Below the pieces are notes generated by a model that made no database searches, was not told the DNA's origin, and saw only the letters and a list, made by a program, of their open reading frames with translations. DNA of 64,000 nucleotides from Isohypsibius dastychi (Eukaryota; Tardigrada; Eutardigrada; Parachela; Isohypsibiidae), in NCBI GenBank assembly GCA_034696485.1, contig JAQIWT010000004.1:1-64000 (forward strand). The letters run 5' to 3'. Shown piece by piece: positions 38,284 to 49,326 of the stretch. The position numbers and the translations under genes were made by a program. Each line of letters starts with the position of its first letter. Within the stretch, counting starts at the first letter, position 1.

Positions 38284-39134
38284 AGCGAGTCTCGGATTAT
38301 TACTTCTCTAACAAGCGATAAATGCATAGTTGTCGTTGCACCATGTGACCCAAAGTTCGATGTAATGATAGATCCCTTCCATCTTCAATCGCGCGTTTAG
38401 ATCCTAGCAGATTACCAAATGGAAGTCTGCCCAGTGCACTTTCATGTAGATCCCCACAGCGATTTCGACGAATTCTAAAAGCCTATAGGCGAATTATCGA
38501 GACACAAGGTTATCGATTTGGGCAAGGCCCCATAGCGTGTTTACAATGAGAGCCGCGCGGCAGAATTCTTGCTCAAAATCCTCCCACATTGATTATCACT
38601 CGCATCGACAACAAATCTTGATCTAGGACTGTCGCATGGTTGGCAGATCAGCAAGCATGAATCATTTTGAAAATAGTCTGAGAGTGAAATTGTTGTTGGT
38701 ATCGATCGATGAGACTGAACGTCACCCATGCAGGGAACATATGTACTCGGTTGACTCGACTCCGACAGACGGATATTTACTTTAAAAAATTATTTCTAGG
38801 AGGCCACAGTTTTGCTTTTTTAAATTTAAAAACACCGAGATGAGAGTCATTGTGAATTGAATCACAAAACACGGACAGGAGCTGCTCGTTCATCATATGA
38901 ATTTTTCATCGCGACTAGAGAAATCAGTAAGTCGAATTTTGGTCTCAAACTCTTGGTCGAGTGTTGAAAGAAGGAACAAGGAGGAGCTCGACAATATCCT
39001 TTGGAAATTGCGTCCGATTCTACAGTTCGAGCTTTTAAAAATAGAGCAAAGAGACTCAGCCATCGGGTATAGTCGAGACCTTTGTGAAAGAAGAGTCGAG
39101 TGCGGTCTTACTGGACAGGAGCCCAGAGTGGGAA
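38284..39134. other. 851-bp intergenic region
   Basis: Holds the 3' UTR of the small TM gene and the promoter of the coiled-coil gene. A plus frame of 109 codons at 38897-39226 overlaps the coiled-coil start in another phase and is not supported. Confidence 0.4.
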
Positions 39135-42100
39135 ATGGCGTCGCCAAGATCATCCTCGTCCTACTTCTTCTCAGTAGTGAAGCTAGTAGACGATGTCCTG
39201 GGATCCCGGGTAGACGGTCTAGCTGACTCGGCTTCTGCGGTACTCGAAACGGCGACCAACCGGGCCCTCGTCTCCGCCTCGCCAGTCGATTTCAGCGCGG
39301 CAGGCGATGTATCGGACGGAAAAGAGACTAGTGCGGTGAGCTCAAGCCCAATCGAAGCAGAGGTCAAGAGAAGATTGGAATCTGAGCTATCACGTGAGAG
39401 GAGCAAAATCGAAAGGGCTTTCCTCGAACGACTCGATGATGAGCGCGATAGTATTCGCAAGCAATTCGAGGCAATGATGGTTGAGAAACAGATGCGCTTT
39501 GAGAAACAGCTTGAAGCTGCAAATAGCAATGGCGTTGCTGGCGAGGTTCCAACTTTGCAAGAGTCGGGTGAGCAGAAGATCGCCGAACTCACTAATGCAT
39601 TGCATGCATCCATGAGCCAGTGCGAGGATGCTCAGAAGGCGGTTATCTATGCACAAAACGAGGCCGAAAAGCTGCAACAGGCCAAAGCTAGACTAGAGCA
39701 GGATTTTCGTACACTTGCTGCTGAGAAGGCTGAGGCGGTTTTCTTGTTAGAAGAAGCTCGTGAACAACAAGCAGGGCTCGCAACACCTGATTTTGATGCG
39801 AAGATCCAGCAGCTCGAGAAAGAGAAGATATCACTCATGCGAGAGACAGACGAAGCCGTTCAGCGCGCTCTCGAGTTCCAAGCTCAGACCGCGGTGTACC
39901 AAACTCAACTCTCGCAGATCAATCAGACTATTTTAGCCGAAAGGCATGAGTTGGACGAGCTGCGACGAGCAATGAACTCGAAGCTGGCTCTGGAGATTGA
40001 AATAGAGGCGTTGAAGAAGCAGCTGGATCAGCGAGATGCGCTTTTGGCCGAGATGAAGACTCATGTTGAGGAGCGTAACGTGAAGCTGGAGCGGGTGGGT
40101 CGGCAGATCGAAGACGGTAACAGCCAAACGGGTGAATTTGAAGCGCTCTTGGAAGAAGAGCGGAAGTCAACTAGGAGAGCAGTCGAGGAACGAAACCGAG
40201 CGCTTGAAGACGGTCGTGTCCTTGCGGAATCCCTTTCGAGTGTGCGAGAATCGGTTGACCGTCTCAATCAAGAGCGCGAGGAGATGCAACAACGCATCAA
40301 CGATATTTTGGCATTGAACTCACCAGACGAGAGCGAGCGAGTCGAGTTACTGAGACAGATTGGTGACCAACAAAGAGAATTAGATCGCTTAGCTTCTGAG
40401 CATGATCTGATGGCCCTGACTAACCAAAGGCTTGAGGCGAAGGTCGCACAGCTTATGAATGAATTGGAAACAAGCCTCAGTCAACAACAGTCTGTTGTAC
40501 ATAGCGGTAATGCACTTTTAGATGACTCTGCAGTTGAAGCACTTGTTGAGGAGCGACTTTCTAGGGCGAGGTCGGAACTCGAGGCCTCAGTAAGACGAGA
40601 TGTCGAGGCCGAATTTGTCGTCAAGCAGGCTCATTATGACTCTCTAACAGAAGAAAAAAAGATTGCTGCGAGGTTAGAGCTTGAGACATCAATAAGACGA
40701 GAAATTCAACAAGAATTTGCGGCCAGACAGAACGAAATGGAGGCTGAGCGCAAACAGTTTGAAGAGGCCTTGAAGAATCTGGAATCCCGTTTCGATTCCT
40801 CGGGGTCAGTTGCAAACGATAACTTCAATGCGATGGAGGAGCGGCTGAGAGGAGCGGAAGACTTGCTAGCGGAGAAATTGAGCCTAATTGGCGAGACCCA
40901 GGCTCAGTTAGCAGACAAGACCAGAATGGTGAGTGAGATGCAGTCTCAGCTCAATTTGAAAATTGAAATGGAACAAATGTTGCGGACTGAGGTTGATGCA
41001 AAGTCTAGCGCCGTTACCGAATTGGAGACACGATTACACTCGATGGAATCGAAGGAGACATCATTGCGAAATGAGTTGTTGGCCAAGGACAGCGCGCTCG
41101 AAAAGGCCGAGGCAGAGATTATTGAGAGGTTGGATCAAATAGACCGCATGAAAACGCAGAATGAAGAGGCGATTGTATTACTCGAGCGAGGATACAACTC
41201 GCAGAAGTCTCTATATGAGCAGGAAATTGCTCGTTTGTCTGGTTTATTGGCTGAGTGTGAGTCCCAACTGTCATCTATGCGAAGGGAGATGCAGGAGTGC
41301 GACGCCGAATGGCAAATTCGAGTTTCTAGCTTGCAAACAGATCTGCTTCGATCGCTTGGGGAAGGTGAGAATTGGGAAAGGTTGAAAAATACCCAGGAAT
41401 TAGCCGATACTGCCAAAAGCGAATTGGAAGCCATTGTGAAGGCGAAGGACGAGGAGTTGCAAGCTCTGAGGGAGATGCTTGACAAGGCAACATTAGAACT
41501 TAAATCAAACAACATGGTAAACGAGGGATCCAAACGCGAGATGGAAGCGATGATTGAAGCTCTAAGAAAGGAGCGGGATGACCTTGTACGCGAAAAGAAT
41601 ATTCTTGAAAAAACCTTCAGGGAACGGGAAAGACACTTGAAGGAGAAGGCAGATGAAGTCGTGCGAAAGAAGGTCGAGAGGGAGAGGGAGAAGATCGTTG
41701 CCGATACTTCTCAGCGCATCTCGACCGAATCAATTGCTTTGCAGCGAGAGATTGATGACCTCAACATGCAGTTAAGAAAGATAAAAGACGAAACAGTGAA
41801 GACCCTCGAGCGCGATTTGGAGGAGACAAGAGGGAAGCTGAAACGGGTGCAAGACGAAAACTTGCATGCAGAGAAAGAGTCTGGCCGTGACCAGGAGTCT
41901 AAGATTCGATCTTTGAGAGATTCCCATGACGCTGAGGTTCGAAGCTTACGAGAGTCACTCAACAGGGAGCACGAGAGCAAGGTTCGAGCGATGAAGGATA
42001 AACTAGAGGATGTTGTGAAAAAGCGTGTCGCGAAGGCAAAAGATCAATGGGATTTGGCTGCAAAGGTTGATATTGAGAGACAAGTGGATGTGAGAGAACG

Positions 42101-42899
42101 GGAGCTGAAAGCCAGTATGGAGGATGTTGCCAAGAAGCACTCTTCGAGGGACCGGGAAAAGCTTGTGGCCGAGTTTGATCAGGAGAGATTAAGGCTTCAG
42201 TCAGAACTCGAGCGAGCACAAGCCCGAGTAATTTTCCTAGAGGATGTTACCCAACGAGTCCAACAATCGTTGGAAGCATCGGAAAAACGAGCTGCATCCT
42301 CAAGGGAATCAATTCTGAGTGAGGTGGAGAGAGAGATGCGAATTGAGCGTGAAGAGCTCGCCAAGTTGAGGGAGACAAATCAGGCGAGAATTTCTGCGCT
42401 TGAAAGTTCACTCAAGTTCGAGCGCGATGAAAACGCCAAACTCAAGACGAGACTGACGAGAACGGATAAGGACTCCTCGATGGAGAGAGATCTCGCTCAA
42501 CAGCTTGCAGAGAAGCTCAGGGACGAATCCAACCTTCGACGGGAAGCCTTGGCTCAACTGGACAAATGCCGTGATCGTAATGAGCACGTAGAAGCTGAAA
42601 ACAAAGTTATGCGGGAGGAAATCATTGCCCAGAAGGATCTTTTAGAAAAAGTGAGCAAGGGGGAGTCAAGAGCGGTAGCATCTCTCAAACAACAACTGGC
42701 GGGATCTCAAAAACTTCTAAGTGAGGCCACACATGAGCTGCATGATACAACAAGCGCTATAGAGGAGCTGCAAGAGGCAGCCACCAGAGTGAAAGGTGAA
42801 GCCCTGCAGAGCTTGGTGGCGTCTCTGGGTAAGAACAAGGTCAAGAGCTATTTTGCTGCATGGAGAGACGGCGGCGAGTCTGTCAAGAAGAAGGATTGA
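39135..42899 (+). CDS. Long coiled-coil protein
   Basis: 1254 residues from the ATG at 39135 (GGGAA-ATG). Residues 1-60 form a possible amphipathic helix (SYFFSVVKLVDDVLGSRVDG) and a Ser/Ala-rich part. From about 80 to 1230 almost the whole chain is heptad coiled coil rich in Glu, Lys, Arg, Gln and Leu, with short breaks. The last 20 residues leave the coiled coil: NKVKSYFAAWRDGGESVKKKD, of which YFAAWR recalls centrin-binding repeats, but a single copy proves nothing. Candidates are golgin, centrosomal or flagellar-base tethers. No GRIP domain or TM helix at the end. Similarity searches would be misled by the coiled coil itself. Confidence 0.8.
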   Translation: MASPRSSSSYFFSVVKLVDDVLGSRVDGLADSASAVLETATNRALVSASPVDFSAAGDVSDGKETSAVSSSPIEAEVKRRLESELSRERSKIERAFLERLDDERDSIRKQFEAMMVEKQMRFEKQLEAANSNGVAGEVPTLQESGEQKIAELTNALHASMSQCEDAQKAVIYAQNEAEKLQQAKARLEQDFRTLAAEKAEAVFLLEEAREQQAGLATPDFDAKIQQLEKEKISLMRETDEAVQRALEFQAQTAVYQTQLSQINQTILAERHELDELRRAMNSKLALEIEIEALKKQLDQRDALLAEMKTHVEERNVKLERVGRQIEDGNSQTGEFEALLEEERKSTRRAVEERNRALEDGRVLAESLSSVRESVDRLNQEREEMQQRINDILALNSPDESERVELLRQIGDQQRELDRLASEHDLMALTNQRLEAKVAQLMNELETSLSQQQSVVHSGNALLDDSAVEALVEERLSRARSELEASVRRDVEAEFVVKQAHYDSLTEEKKIAARLELETSIRREIQQEFAARQNEMEAERKQFEEALKNLESRFDSSGSVANDNFNAMEERLRGAEDLLAEKLSLIGETQAQLADKTRMVSEMQSQLNLKIEMEQMLRTEVDAKSSAVTELETRLHSMESKETSLRNELLAKDSALEKAEAEIIERLDQIDRMKTQNEEAIVLLERGYNSQKSLYEQEIARLSGLLAECESQLSSMRREMQECDAEWQIRVSSLQTDLLRSLGEGENWERLKNTQELADTAKSELEAIVKAKDEELQALREMLDKATLELKSNNMVNEGSKREMEAMIEALRKERDDLVREKNILEKTFRERERHLKEKADEVVRKKVEREREKIVADTSQRISTESIALQREIDDLNMQLRKIKDETVKTLERDLEETRGKLKRVQDENLHAEKESGRDQESKIRSLRDSHDAEVRSLRESLNREHESKVRAMKDKLEDVVKKRVAKAKDQWDLAAKVDIERQVDVRERELKASMEDVAKKHSSRDREKLVAEFDQERLRLQSELERAQARVIFLEDVTQRVQQSLEASEKRAASSRESILSEVEREMRIEREELAKLRETNQARISALESSLKFERDENAKLKTRLTRTDKDSSMERDLAQQLAEKLRDESNLRREALAQLDKCRDRNEHVEAENKVMREEIIAQKDLLEKVSKGESRAVASLKQQLAGSQKLLSEATHELHDTTSAIEELQEAATRVKGEALQSLVASLGKNKVKSYFAAWRDGGESVKKKD

Positions 42900-43155
42900 A
42901 TGGCTTTCTCTGTAGATGATTGGTTAGGTGGGCCCAAGATACATCAGAAACATTATTTCGCAAAGTGAACTGGACATGTAAAATTCAAACTAAAACTCCT
43001 CTTGAACTTGTAATTTCGTGGGGTAGGTTAACGATTACTTTAGCGTACATTTGCCATCTTCCTAGAAGGTATGATTCAATTGAGCTATCTTGGCGATGTT
43101 TTTTATCAAGCATTTTGCAGCACCGAATTCTTGGTGCTTAATGCGACGAGCCATA

Positions 43156-46100
43156 CTAGGTTTCATGCTTGGGGCAGCTCGCTATGAATTGCTCCATCCA
43201 GGGAGCTATTACATCGGTCGATGCATCTGAAAGCGAATCCTGCGCTTCTGCAATCAATTCGATTACTCGATCAAGGTCGCCTCCAAGCAGGTTGAACATC
43301 GAGGTGGCTGGGTCTGGCACTCCAATTGCCCACAAATAGATAGCCTCAAAAGTTTGCTTCCTCACAAGAGGAAACGGATGACACATATATCCTCCTAGAT
43401 CAACCCATGCTCTTGCTAATCCTAGCACACCACCAACTCCAACAATTACGCGACTTGCCGCGACTAGTCTAGCGACATTCTTGGTGCGCGCTGTGACTGC
43501 TCTACATTCATCTAGTATGGCATTCATCCAAATCAAAGAATTGGAGAGCGCTGAAGCAAACGGCGAAGTGAAAACCACATTATCGAGCAACAGCCACCCC
43601 ATAGTTTTAAGCAGGGGTGTCAAACGAAACTCATTTCCTCTTTCGTCCCGGATAGACTCCAAGGCGACGTCCCAGAGCTCACATAACTCGAGCGGCGATG
43701 CTCCGAGGGCCCACGTGGTCAGAGCTTGCTTGGCCGCCACACTGGGACTTTCACTTAAGGCGCCAGCACTCAAGCAGAGACCCTTGATCACATGAGGACG
43801 CAGCCGAGCATCTTTCAACAGGATGCAACACTGAGAAAAAGTCGATTTCAAGGATAAATCATCCAAGTTTAATCCCAACGAAGGACTTAAAACTGCCATG
43901 GCTTCCCAAGCAACTTCCCTTCCGTGATCGAGTTTGTCGCAGCAAAGAAATGCACACTTTTGTCGAACCTTCTCCCATTTTTCGAGACTCTGACGGCCAA
44001 CCTTTTGTTTCTTGGATAACGTTCTCACCAGTGCACATGCCTTGCGTCTTACCCACGATCCAACATCTCCTTTGTCCGTAGTTTGATTATCGTCCATGGC
44101 AATGATAAGAAGAGGAAGGATAATTGATGCATCATCTATTTCCATAAGAGCATCAAGGACTTCAACCCTCTCCAAATGATGCCTCTTAGATTTGCGATAG
44201 TCCAAAACCGATTCTAATGACTTTATTATGTCTGAGACTCTGGTTTGGTCTGCTAGCGATGGAGACCTGCGCATAGCCATAAGGAATGCTCGCAGCATAC
44301 TGACATCCGCCATCTCAATCGCTCGAGGCAATAAGATGGACTCATCAGTGGAACTTGGGGCAAATTGCAATAACGAAGCCATAGCAATTGTAGCTGATGC
44401 GCGAGTTTCAGGAATTCTCAACTGAAATATTATAAATGTGGTAACCTCATCTCTTTCAGATATCGAGAACACATGGAATGTGGCGAGAGCCTCCACCAGC
44501 GCGCAGAACGCTTTGCCAATCTCAGGGAACCTCTCAGTAAGGGATGATTTTGCAGCACTCCTGATGATATTCATCCAGGACAATTGCGGAGAATAAGTTT
44601 TGAATTCAGCCAACAACTCTGCCATTCCAAGAAGGGACCCATGTAGCTGGGCTTTTCCCGGATCTCCTTCTGCGACGATATGAGCAAGGTGGTTGATCGC
44701 ATCTCTTGCAATATTTTCTCCATTGAACCTTTGCAAAGCATCAGCAGATAACAACCTTAGTGTCTTCGATGCTAAAATTCGGATGTGTTCATCCCAGTGA
44801 AATAACCTAGCTCGAAGCAAGTGATCAAACATGTCTCTCACAATCGTCTGGGTATTCCCAAGGGCTGCAACCACAATAGCGCACTCGGTATATGATTTGA
44901 CGACGTTCCCGACGTTTAGAAAGTCAATAACTTGAACAGTCTCAATGCCTCGGGGAAACGCCTCCCTGCCTAGTCGTCCAACAGACTCTTGCAGAGCTGC
45001 TGCCGCCGCACGTCTACAACTAATTTCTCGATCAAATAGTGCGCACAGGACGAGATCCGTATAAAGTTGATTCGCAAAAGGTCTGACTGTCTCCGGTCTG
45101 ACCGAGCGCACTACCGCCCAGCATACATAGCACGCAGCATCACGAACGTTGGAGCCCAAAGCACGCGTTCCTCTGCGGCGATCATACTCAAGTGCTCTTC
45201 CAACACAATCAGTTAATGCTCTCTCGATCAGTTCGGAGTCTGACCCAAGCAATCTTGTTCGTGCAAGTTCCGCAAGGGCAAGCGAGGCCCCGTGCCAGAT
45301 TGCATCATCATCAATTTCGGAGTCGTAGTCGGCGAAAAGGTCCAAGACCCAACAGCATACTTGCCTTCGCATGTCAGCACTACCAAGCTTGTGACAAACC
45401 CTGGCTATCCCCTTGGCTGCCGACCACCGAACAATGGAATCAGTGTCGCTCAATCCACATCCTACAAGCAAACCAATCAAGCGCTGTGCAATCGCTTCAT
45501 CCACCTCAGGCGAGGCAGAAAAAGCGCGTTGAATAATCTTCAAGGCCAATTTACGCTCTTGAGCCGCATGTTCCGTTGGATTAAGGAAAATGATTTCCGC
45601 TCTGCTCAAAGACACCTCCAAAAACTTAGTGGCGCTGAAGGAAGGATTTGTGCCTAGGCGCTTGAACACTTCCGCAAGAACAAGAGACTGACCTATGTCA
45701 TGCAAAGTCGCTTTATTAAAAAAAAGGTTTAGCTCCGTTGTGCAATCTGGACGTGTTAGGAGCCGGGCGAGACAGAGACTCGCTGGTTCTCGAGTGGGCC
45801 TTGACTCTTTTAGGAACGATTCGCAAAGATCCACAAGACGCTGCCTGGAGTCGTCGCCCTCAAGCACCGAATCCAAGTTGAAAGGAACGAGTACTAGAGT
45901 GGATAACCAAACGAGTCCGACATATTTACTTTCCCAAGCATCCATGCGGATGACATGCAAACACTCCTCCAGTCGCATAACCCCACTGGGCAAAGTTTTA
46001 GCAACTGCCTTGCGACCTCGGATCTTGCACAAGAGGTAGATACATCGAGCTACATGGCAACTTGAAACTCGTCTGATTAGACTTTTGGTGAGATCCTCTA

Positions 46101-46350
46101 AAACTGGGTCCAAGGCTTGTGGGCGCTCTTGACACTGTTGAACAACCTCTTCAAACTTGATGGCATTCTTTTCTTCAAAAATATCGCTCGTCCCCAATAA
46201 ATCGGCAAGTTCGAGAGCCTCGGCCTGCCGTGGAAACAGAGTGGCACTGTTCCATAAGAGTGGCCGTCGCCTTCTCAATCGTATGAGCTGTTCAGCCTTA
46301 ATCGAGGAAAGTTTCGCTAGCTCCTCCGCGCTCCTTCTCCTCATAGTCAT
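43156..46350 (-). CDS. TBCD: Tubulin-specific chaperone D
   Basis: 1064 residues from the ATG at 46350; the frame is open to 46401 but without an ATG. A HEAT/ARM repeat solenoid. Residues about 325-500 carry the strongly conserved TBCD block: SDTDSIVRWSAAKGIARV, WHGASLALAELARTRLL, the RRRGTRALGSNVRDAACYVC stretch followed by WAVVRS, ALFDREISCRRAAAAALQES and VGRLGREAFPRGI. TBCD binds beta-tubulin, assembles the TBCD-TBCE-TBCC supercomplex and is controlled by Arl2. The length is slightly less than human (about 1190). It sits convergent with the coiled-coil gene, 257 bp away. Confidence 0.93.
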   Translation of the reverse strand: MTMRRRSAEELAKLSSIKAEQLIRLRRRRPLLWNSATLFPRQAEALELADLLGTSDIFEEKNAIKFEEVVQQCQERPQALDPVLEDLTKSLIRRVSSCHVARCIYLLCKIRGRKAVAKTLPSGVMRLEECLHVIRMDAWESKYVGLVWLSTLVLVPFNLDSVLEGDDSRQRLVDLCESFLKESRPTREPASLCLARLLTRPDCTTELNLFFNKATLHDIGQSLVLAEVFKRLGTNPSFSATKFLEVSLSRAEIIFLNPTEHAAQERKLALKIIQRAFSASPEVDEAIAQRLIGLLVGCGLSDTDSIVRWSAAKGIARVCHKLGSADMRRQVCCWVLDLFADYDSEIDDDAIWHGASLALAELARTRLLGSDSELIERALTDCVGRALEYDRRRGTRALGSNVRDAACYVCWAVVRSVRPETVRPFANQLYTDLVLCALFDREISCRRAAAAALQESVGRLGREAFPRGIETVQVIDFLNVGNVVKSYTECAIVVAALGNTQTIVRDMFDHLLRARLFHWDEHIRILASKTLRLLSADALQRFNGENIARDAINHLAHIVAEGDPGKAQLHGSLLGMAELLAEFKTYSPQLSWMNIIRSAAKSSLTERFPEIGKAFCALVEALATFHVFSISERDEVTTFIIFQLRIPETRASATIAMASLLQFAPSSTDESILLPRAIEMADVSMLRAFLMAMRRSPSLADQTRVSDIIKSLESVLDYRKSKRHHLERVEVLDALMEIDDASIILPLLIIAMDDNQTTDKGDVGSWVRRKACALVRTLSKKQKVGRQSLEKWEKVRQKCAFLCCDKLDHGREVAWEAMAVLSPSLGLNLDDLSLKSTFSQCCILLKDARLRPHVIKGLCLSAGALSESPSVAAKQALTTWALGASPLELCELWDVALESIRDERGNEFRLTPLLKTMGWLLLDNVVFTSPFASALSNSLIWMNAILDECRAVTARTKNVARLVAASRVIVGVGGVLGLARAWVDLGGYMCHPFPLVRKQTFEAIYLWAIGVPDPATSMFNLLGGDLDRVIELIAEAQDSLSDASTDVIAPWMEQFIASCPKHET

Positions 46351-47139
46351 TCCACTAGCGTTTCCTCGTCTCTCAATAGTGCCTGGTCTAGATAGATTCA
46401 CGCACTGTCACGTCTTCGCCACTGATAAAAGTACTCTGGGAGAGTGGCCTGGTCTTTGAGAATTCAAATTCGAACCTATTCCTTTGTAATTATTCGAACT
46501 GTTCTTTGTATGTATTGCGTGTGGAGCCAAATTGAGAAATACCAGCCGGTGCCCAATAGCCAGACACCACTTTATCTTTCGCACCCAAGACGGAGTATTC
46601 TTCCAATAGGGTTTGGCGGAAGCAAATTTCATCCGGAGTCAGAGTCGCTTTTCAAACTTCTTTTTTAAAAACTTAGGATTGACGATCGAATTTGAAAATG
46701 CATTCAAAAATAAAAATTTCTCTCATTCATTCATCAGTTCTCAGAATGTGAGAGTACGAACTATCGTACCGGTTTACATCGTAACGCAAGCGAAACTTGT
46801 CAGCGAACTTGAAGGGAGGGACAAGCTAGAAAAGAGAAACAGGCGCCACGTTTTGAACGCAGAAAAGATTGTCCGTCCACCTGCATTTTCCATACTGCTG
46901 CGCAAGAATTGTATTCCCAGAAAACATTTTAATTCAAACACAACACATGACCATGTCTTAATTTCGTTCAATTCGAATATTTTGGTATTGCATTTTGAGA
47001 TCGATCAACGTGCTCACTGTATTCACCTTACATACATCGAGCGGTGCTACGCTGTCGCTTGAATCGCGCGTTTCACCAACCAACGATAATTTACTACAAA
47101 CGCCCCAGTATTGAAGCTCTCTTCCCATAATCGCCACAA
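46351..47139. other. Divergent promoter region, TBCD / ADAM-like
   Basis: 789 bp. Frames of up to 149 codons here lack an ATG at the right place or any family. A tRNA B-box-like string occurs on the minus strand near 46470, but the arms do not pair, so no tRNA is called. Confidence 0.4.
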
Positions 47140-48741
47140 ATGCGACTACATCACGTCTTGCTTGCGCTGTTGTGCTTAGCCGCAGTGTCAAGCTCGGCGG
47201 TGTCGACTGGTGAGACGGTTCTATTAGAGGATTGGTTCACGAGCGCAAAAGTGGAAGTGAGCTCGACAATAAATTCCTTGGAGGCTAAATTCTTGTCTAA
47301 ATTGCAAACTGCTTCTACTAGCGGTGAGCGTAATCTTGCGCGAGCAAAGGCAAAGAAGACGCCAAAACCCACAAAAAAGCCCACACAAGCGCCATCCTTA
47401 CCCCGAGTTGGTACCGTATACAGTACCGGTGCAAGTGATGCCAAGTTTTTGAAAGTTGCGCTCACGTTTGATTCCGCGGCTGTTCAGCAATTGGGAGGTG
47501 CTGGCGTCGAAACTCGGGTTCGCTCGATCACCAAACGACTCAAACAGATCTTTACGTCCATGACCCCAATAATTCTTACACAGGTTGTGAGTGTCACCTA
47601 CTGGACACCCGCACAAGAGGCAAGTGCATTGCAAACATCGGCTTCTACATTTCTAGACGATAACAATTGGTTAGTTGCTTTCAACCGATGGCGAGCCAAA
47701 ACCATCGAGGTCGACCATACTGTGGGCCACCTTTTTACGGGTTTAGCAATGCGAAGCCTAGTTGACGACAAAGTTCTTGCTGCTCGCCGAAGTGCTTGCA
47801 ATCGTGACATGTCGTCGAGTATGTCCTCGCTGCAGAATCAAACTTCTGATGACTTAATTGCCAAGTATGCCGCCCATGCCATTGCGCACACGATCGGTAT
47901 AGAGCACCTTAACGTGTTTGCAGGTGCCGCTGTAACCATGCAGGAAGCCATTGCGTGCGCCACAGATAAAACTGAGATAATGCAGGTAGGAAAAGTCCTT
48001 GACAGCAACCCTCGATCAGCGACGTGGTCTACATGCTCGAGGAAGTGGTGGTCCATTTTTCTTGATGGCTTCCCGGCGGGTTGCTCTGATGATGACTGCG
48101 TGATTCCATCAGCCTATGATAATGCTATTGAACGTACTCAGTGTATGGAGACCCCTGCACAAGAAGACCTGTTTTCAATGTGCGGCGATGGAATCCTAGA
48201 CACCAACGCGGGCGAAGAGTGTGACTGTGGAGATGCGGATCAATGCAAGGACAAGTGCTGTGACGCAGCTACCTGCAAACTTAAGCCTAGCGCGGTTTGT
48301 TCCTCGAGTGACGCATGCTGTGACCCCGAAACATGTGCACCCTACAACGAAGGGACAAAAGTCGTTTGCCGAGAATCGGCTGGTTCCTGCGACCCATCAG
48401 AAATGTGCGACGGTAAATCAAAGGATTGTCCTGCTGACAGCGTAGCACCTTTCGCCACAATCTGTGTCACAGAGTCCAATCTTAAAGGTACATGTGGTGA
48501 CGGAGTGTGCCAAAGCCAGCAGGACCAGTGCATCGATGCATTTCAAAACCCTCTTGCACGGCAATGCCCGAATGCCAAGGTAGTTCAACCGTGCCAAAGA
48601 CTGTCCTGTCTGCTCCCGGGGATGAAGTCATGCGTTAGAGTGGACGACCCGATGGAGGACGGCACATCCTGCGGAACAAATCGCTTCTGTCAGGCAGGAA
48701 AGTGCATTCTCAAATCTAACCTTAAAGCTCGCACTGGTTGA
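47140..48741 (+). CDS. Secreted ADAM-like protein with inactive-looking metalloprotease domain
   Basis: 533 residues from the ATG at 47140. Signal peptide about 1-20. A short prodomain-like stretch and a Lys/Pro/Thr linker (KAKKTPKPTKKPTQAP) follow. Residues about 100-315 correspond to an M12B reprolysin domain: the zinc motif reads H246-A-I-A-H250-TIGIE-H256, so all three His ligands are kept but the catalytic Glu is Ala. A Met (EIM, 281) sits where the Met-turn is expected, followed by ATWSTCSRKWW, like the family's 'FSxCS'. A disintegrin domain spans 347-432 (CGDGILDTNAGEECDCG) with the loop CRESAGSCDPSEMCDGKSKD, and a Cys-rich end follows (MEDGTSCGTNRFCQAGKC). No TM helix, so secreted. 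Likely a binding protein, not a protease. Confidence 0.85.
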   Translation: MRLHHVLLALLCLAAVSSSAVSTGETVLLEDWFTSAKVEVSSTINSLEAKFLSKLQTASTSGERNLARAKAKKTPKPTKKPTQAPSLPRVGTVYSTGASDAKFLKVALTFDSAAVQQLGGAGVETRVRSITKRLKQIFTSMTPIILTQVVSVTYWTPAQEASALQTSASTFLDDNNWLVAFNRWRAKTIEVDHTVGHLFTGLAMRSLVDDKVLAARRSACNRDMSSSMSSLQNQTSDDLIAKYAAHAIAHTIGIEHLNVFAGAAVTMQEAIACATDKTEIMQVGKVLDSNPRSATWSTCSRKWWSIFLDGFPAGCSDDDCVIPSAYDNAIERTQCMETPAQEDLFSMCGDGILDTNAGEECDCGDADQCKDKCCDAATCKLKPSAVCSSSDACCDPETCAPYNEGTKVVCRESAGSCDPSEMCDGKSKDCPADSVAPFATICVTESNLKGTCGDGVCQSQQDQCIDAFQNPLARQCPNAKVVQPCQRLSCLLPGMKSCVRVDDPMEDGTSCGTNRFCQAGKCILKSNLKARTG

Positions 48742-48921
48742 GCCTGGGCAGAGCAATCGCTTTAAAAATATTGTAGTATAGCATGCAATTGCAAAATGAC
48801 CAACAATACATATCATGCCCTTCATTTTCTTGACCACAATTATCCATGTGTTAAAATTCTTGCAATCTGTCCATTACAAATTGTTTCTAGAGAAGGACAC
48901 TGGTATTGCGTTTTGCTCGGT

Positions 48922-49326
48922 TCAACCATCTACCAACGGCTTCTCTGCTGATTGATCCCGAGCTATGACTTCCGTGCGATTGTCTACTGATGTATCTGAT
49001 GGCCCATTTGATGATTCAACCACCTGGGGTGATGGAACTTCGCTACTTGGTGGTTGCAGAGATGATGCTTGAAATTCATTCGCGGCTGATGAAATGTTTG
49101 TCGGTCGCAGATGGAACGACTCACGAATCGTCATGTTTGCAGGAGCTGGAAGCAAAATATTGTCGGGGTTCTCCACACTGGACAGAGGAATTTCTTGCTC
49201 AGCTTCTGCTGCGCTATACAACCGGTATGCCCCGAAAAGAAGGAACAGCACAAGCACTAGTACGGCTTCTCGCGTATGGGAACCTCCTTGGCCCATGCGC
49301 TCTCTTCGCCACCGCCCAACCTTCAT
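48922..49326 (-). CDS. Possible small type II membrane protein
   Basis: 134 residues from the ATG at 49326. A basic N-terminus (KVGRWRRER) precedes one hydrophobic helix (AVLVLVLFLLFGAYRLY) and a Ser/Pro-rich tail with three N-x-S/T sites, the layout of a small signal-anchor protein. No family. A longer plus-strand frame (48990-49454) covers the same bases, so which strand codes is not certain; the minus strand is preferred for its clear topology. Confidence 0.4.
   Translation of the reverse strand: MKVGRWRRERMGQGGSHTREAVLVLVLFLLFGAYRLYSAAEAEQEIPLSSVENPDNILLPAPANMTIRESFHLRPTNISSAANEFQASSLQPPSSEVPSPQVVESSNGPSDTSVDNRTEVIARDQSAEKPLVDG

Noticed and set aside
46440-46530. Possible tRNA on the minus strand (B-box-like string)
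   Set aside because: The flanking bases do not form T or acceptor stems.
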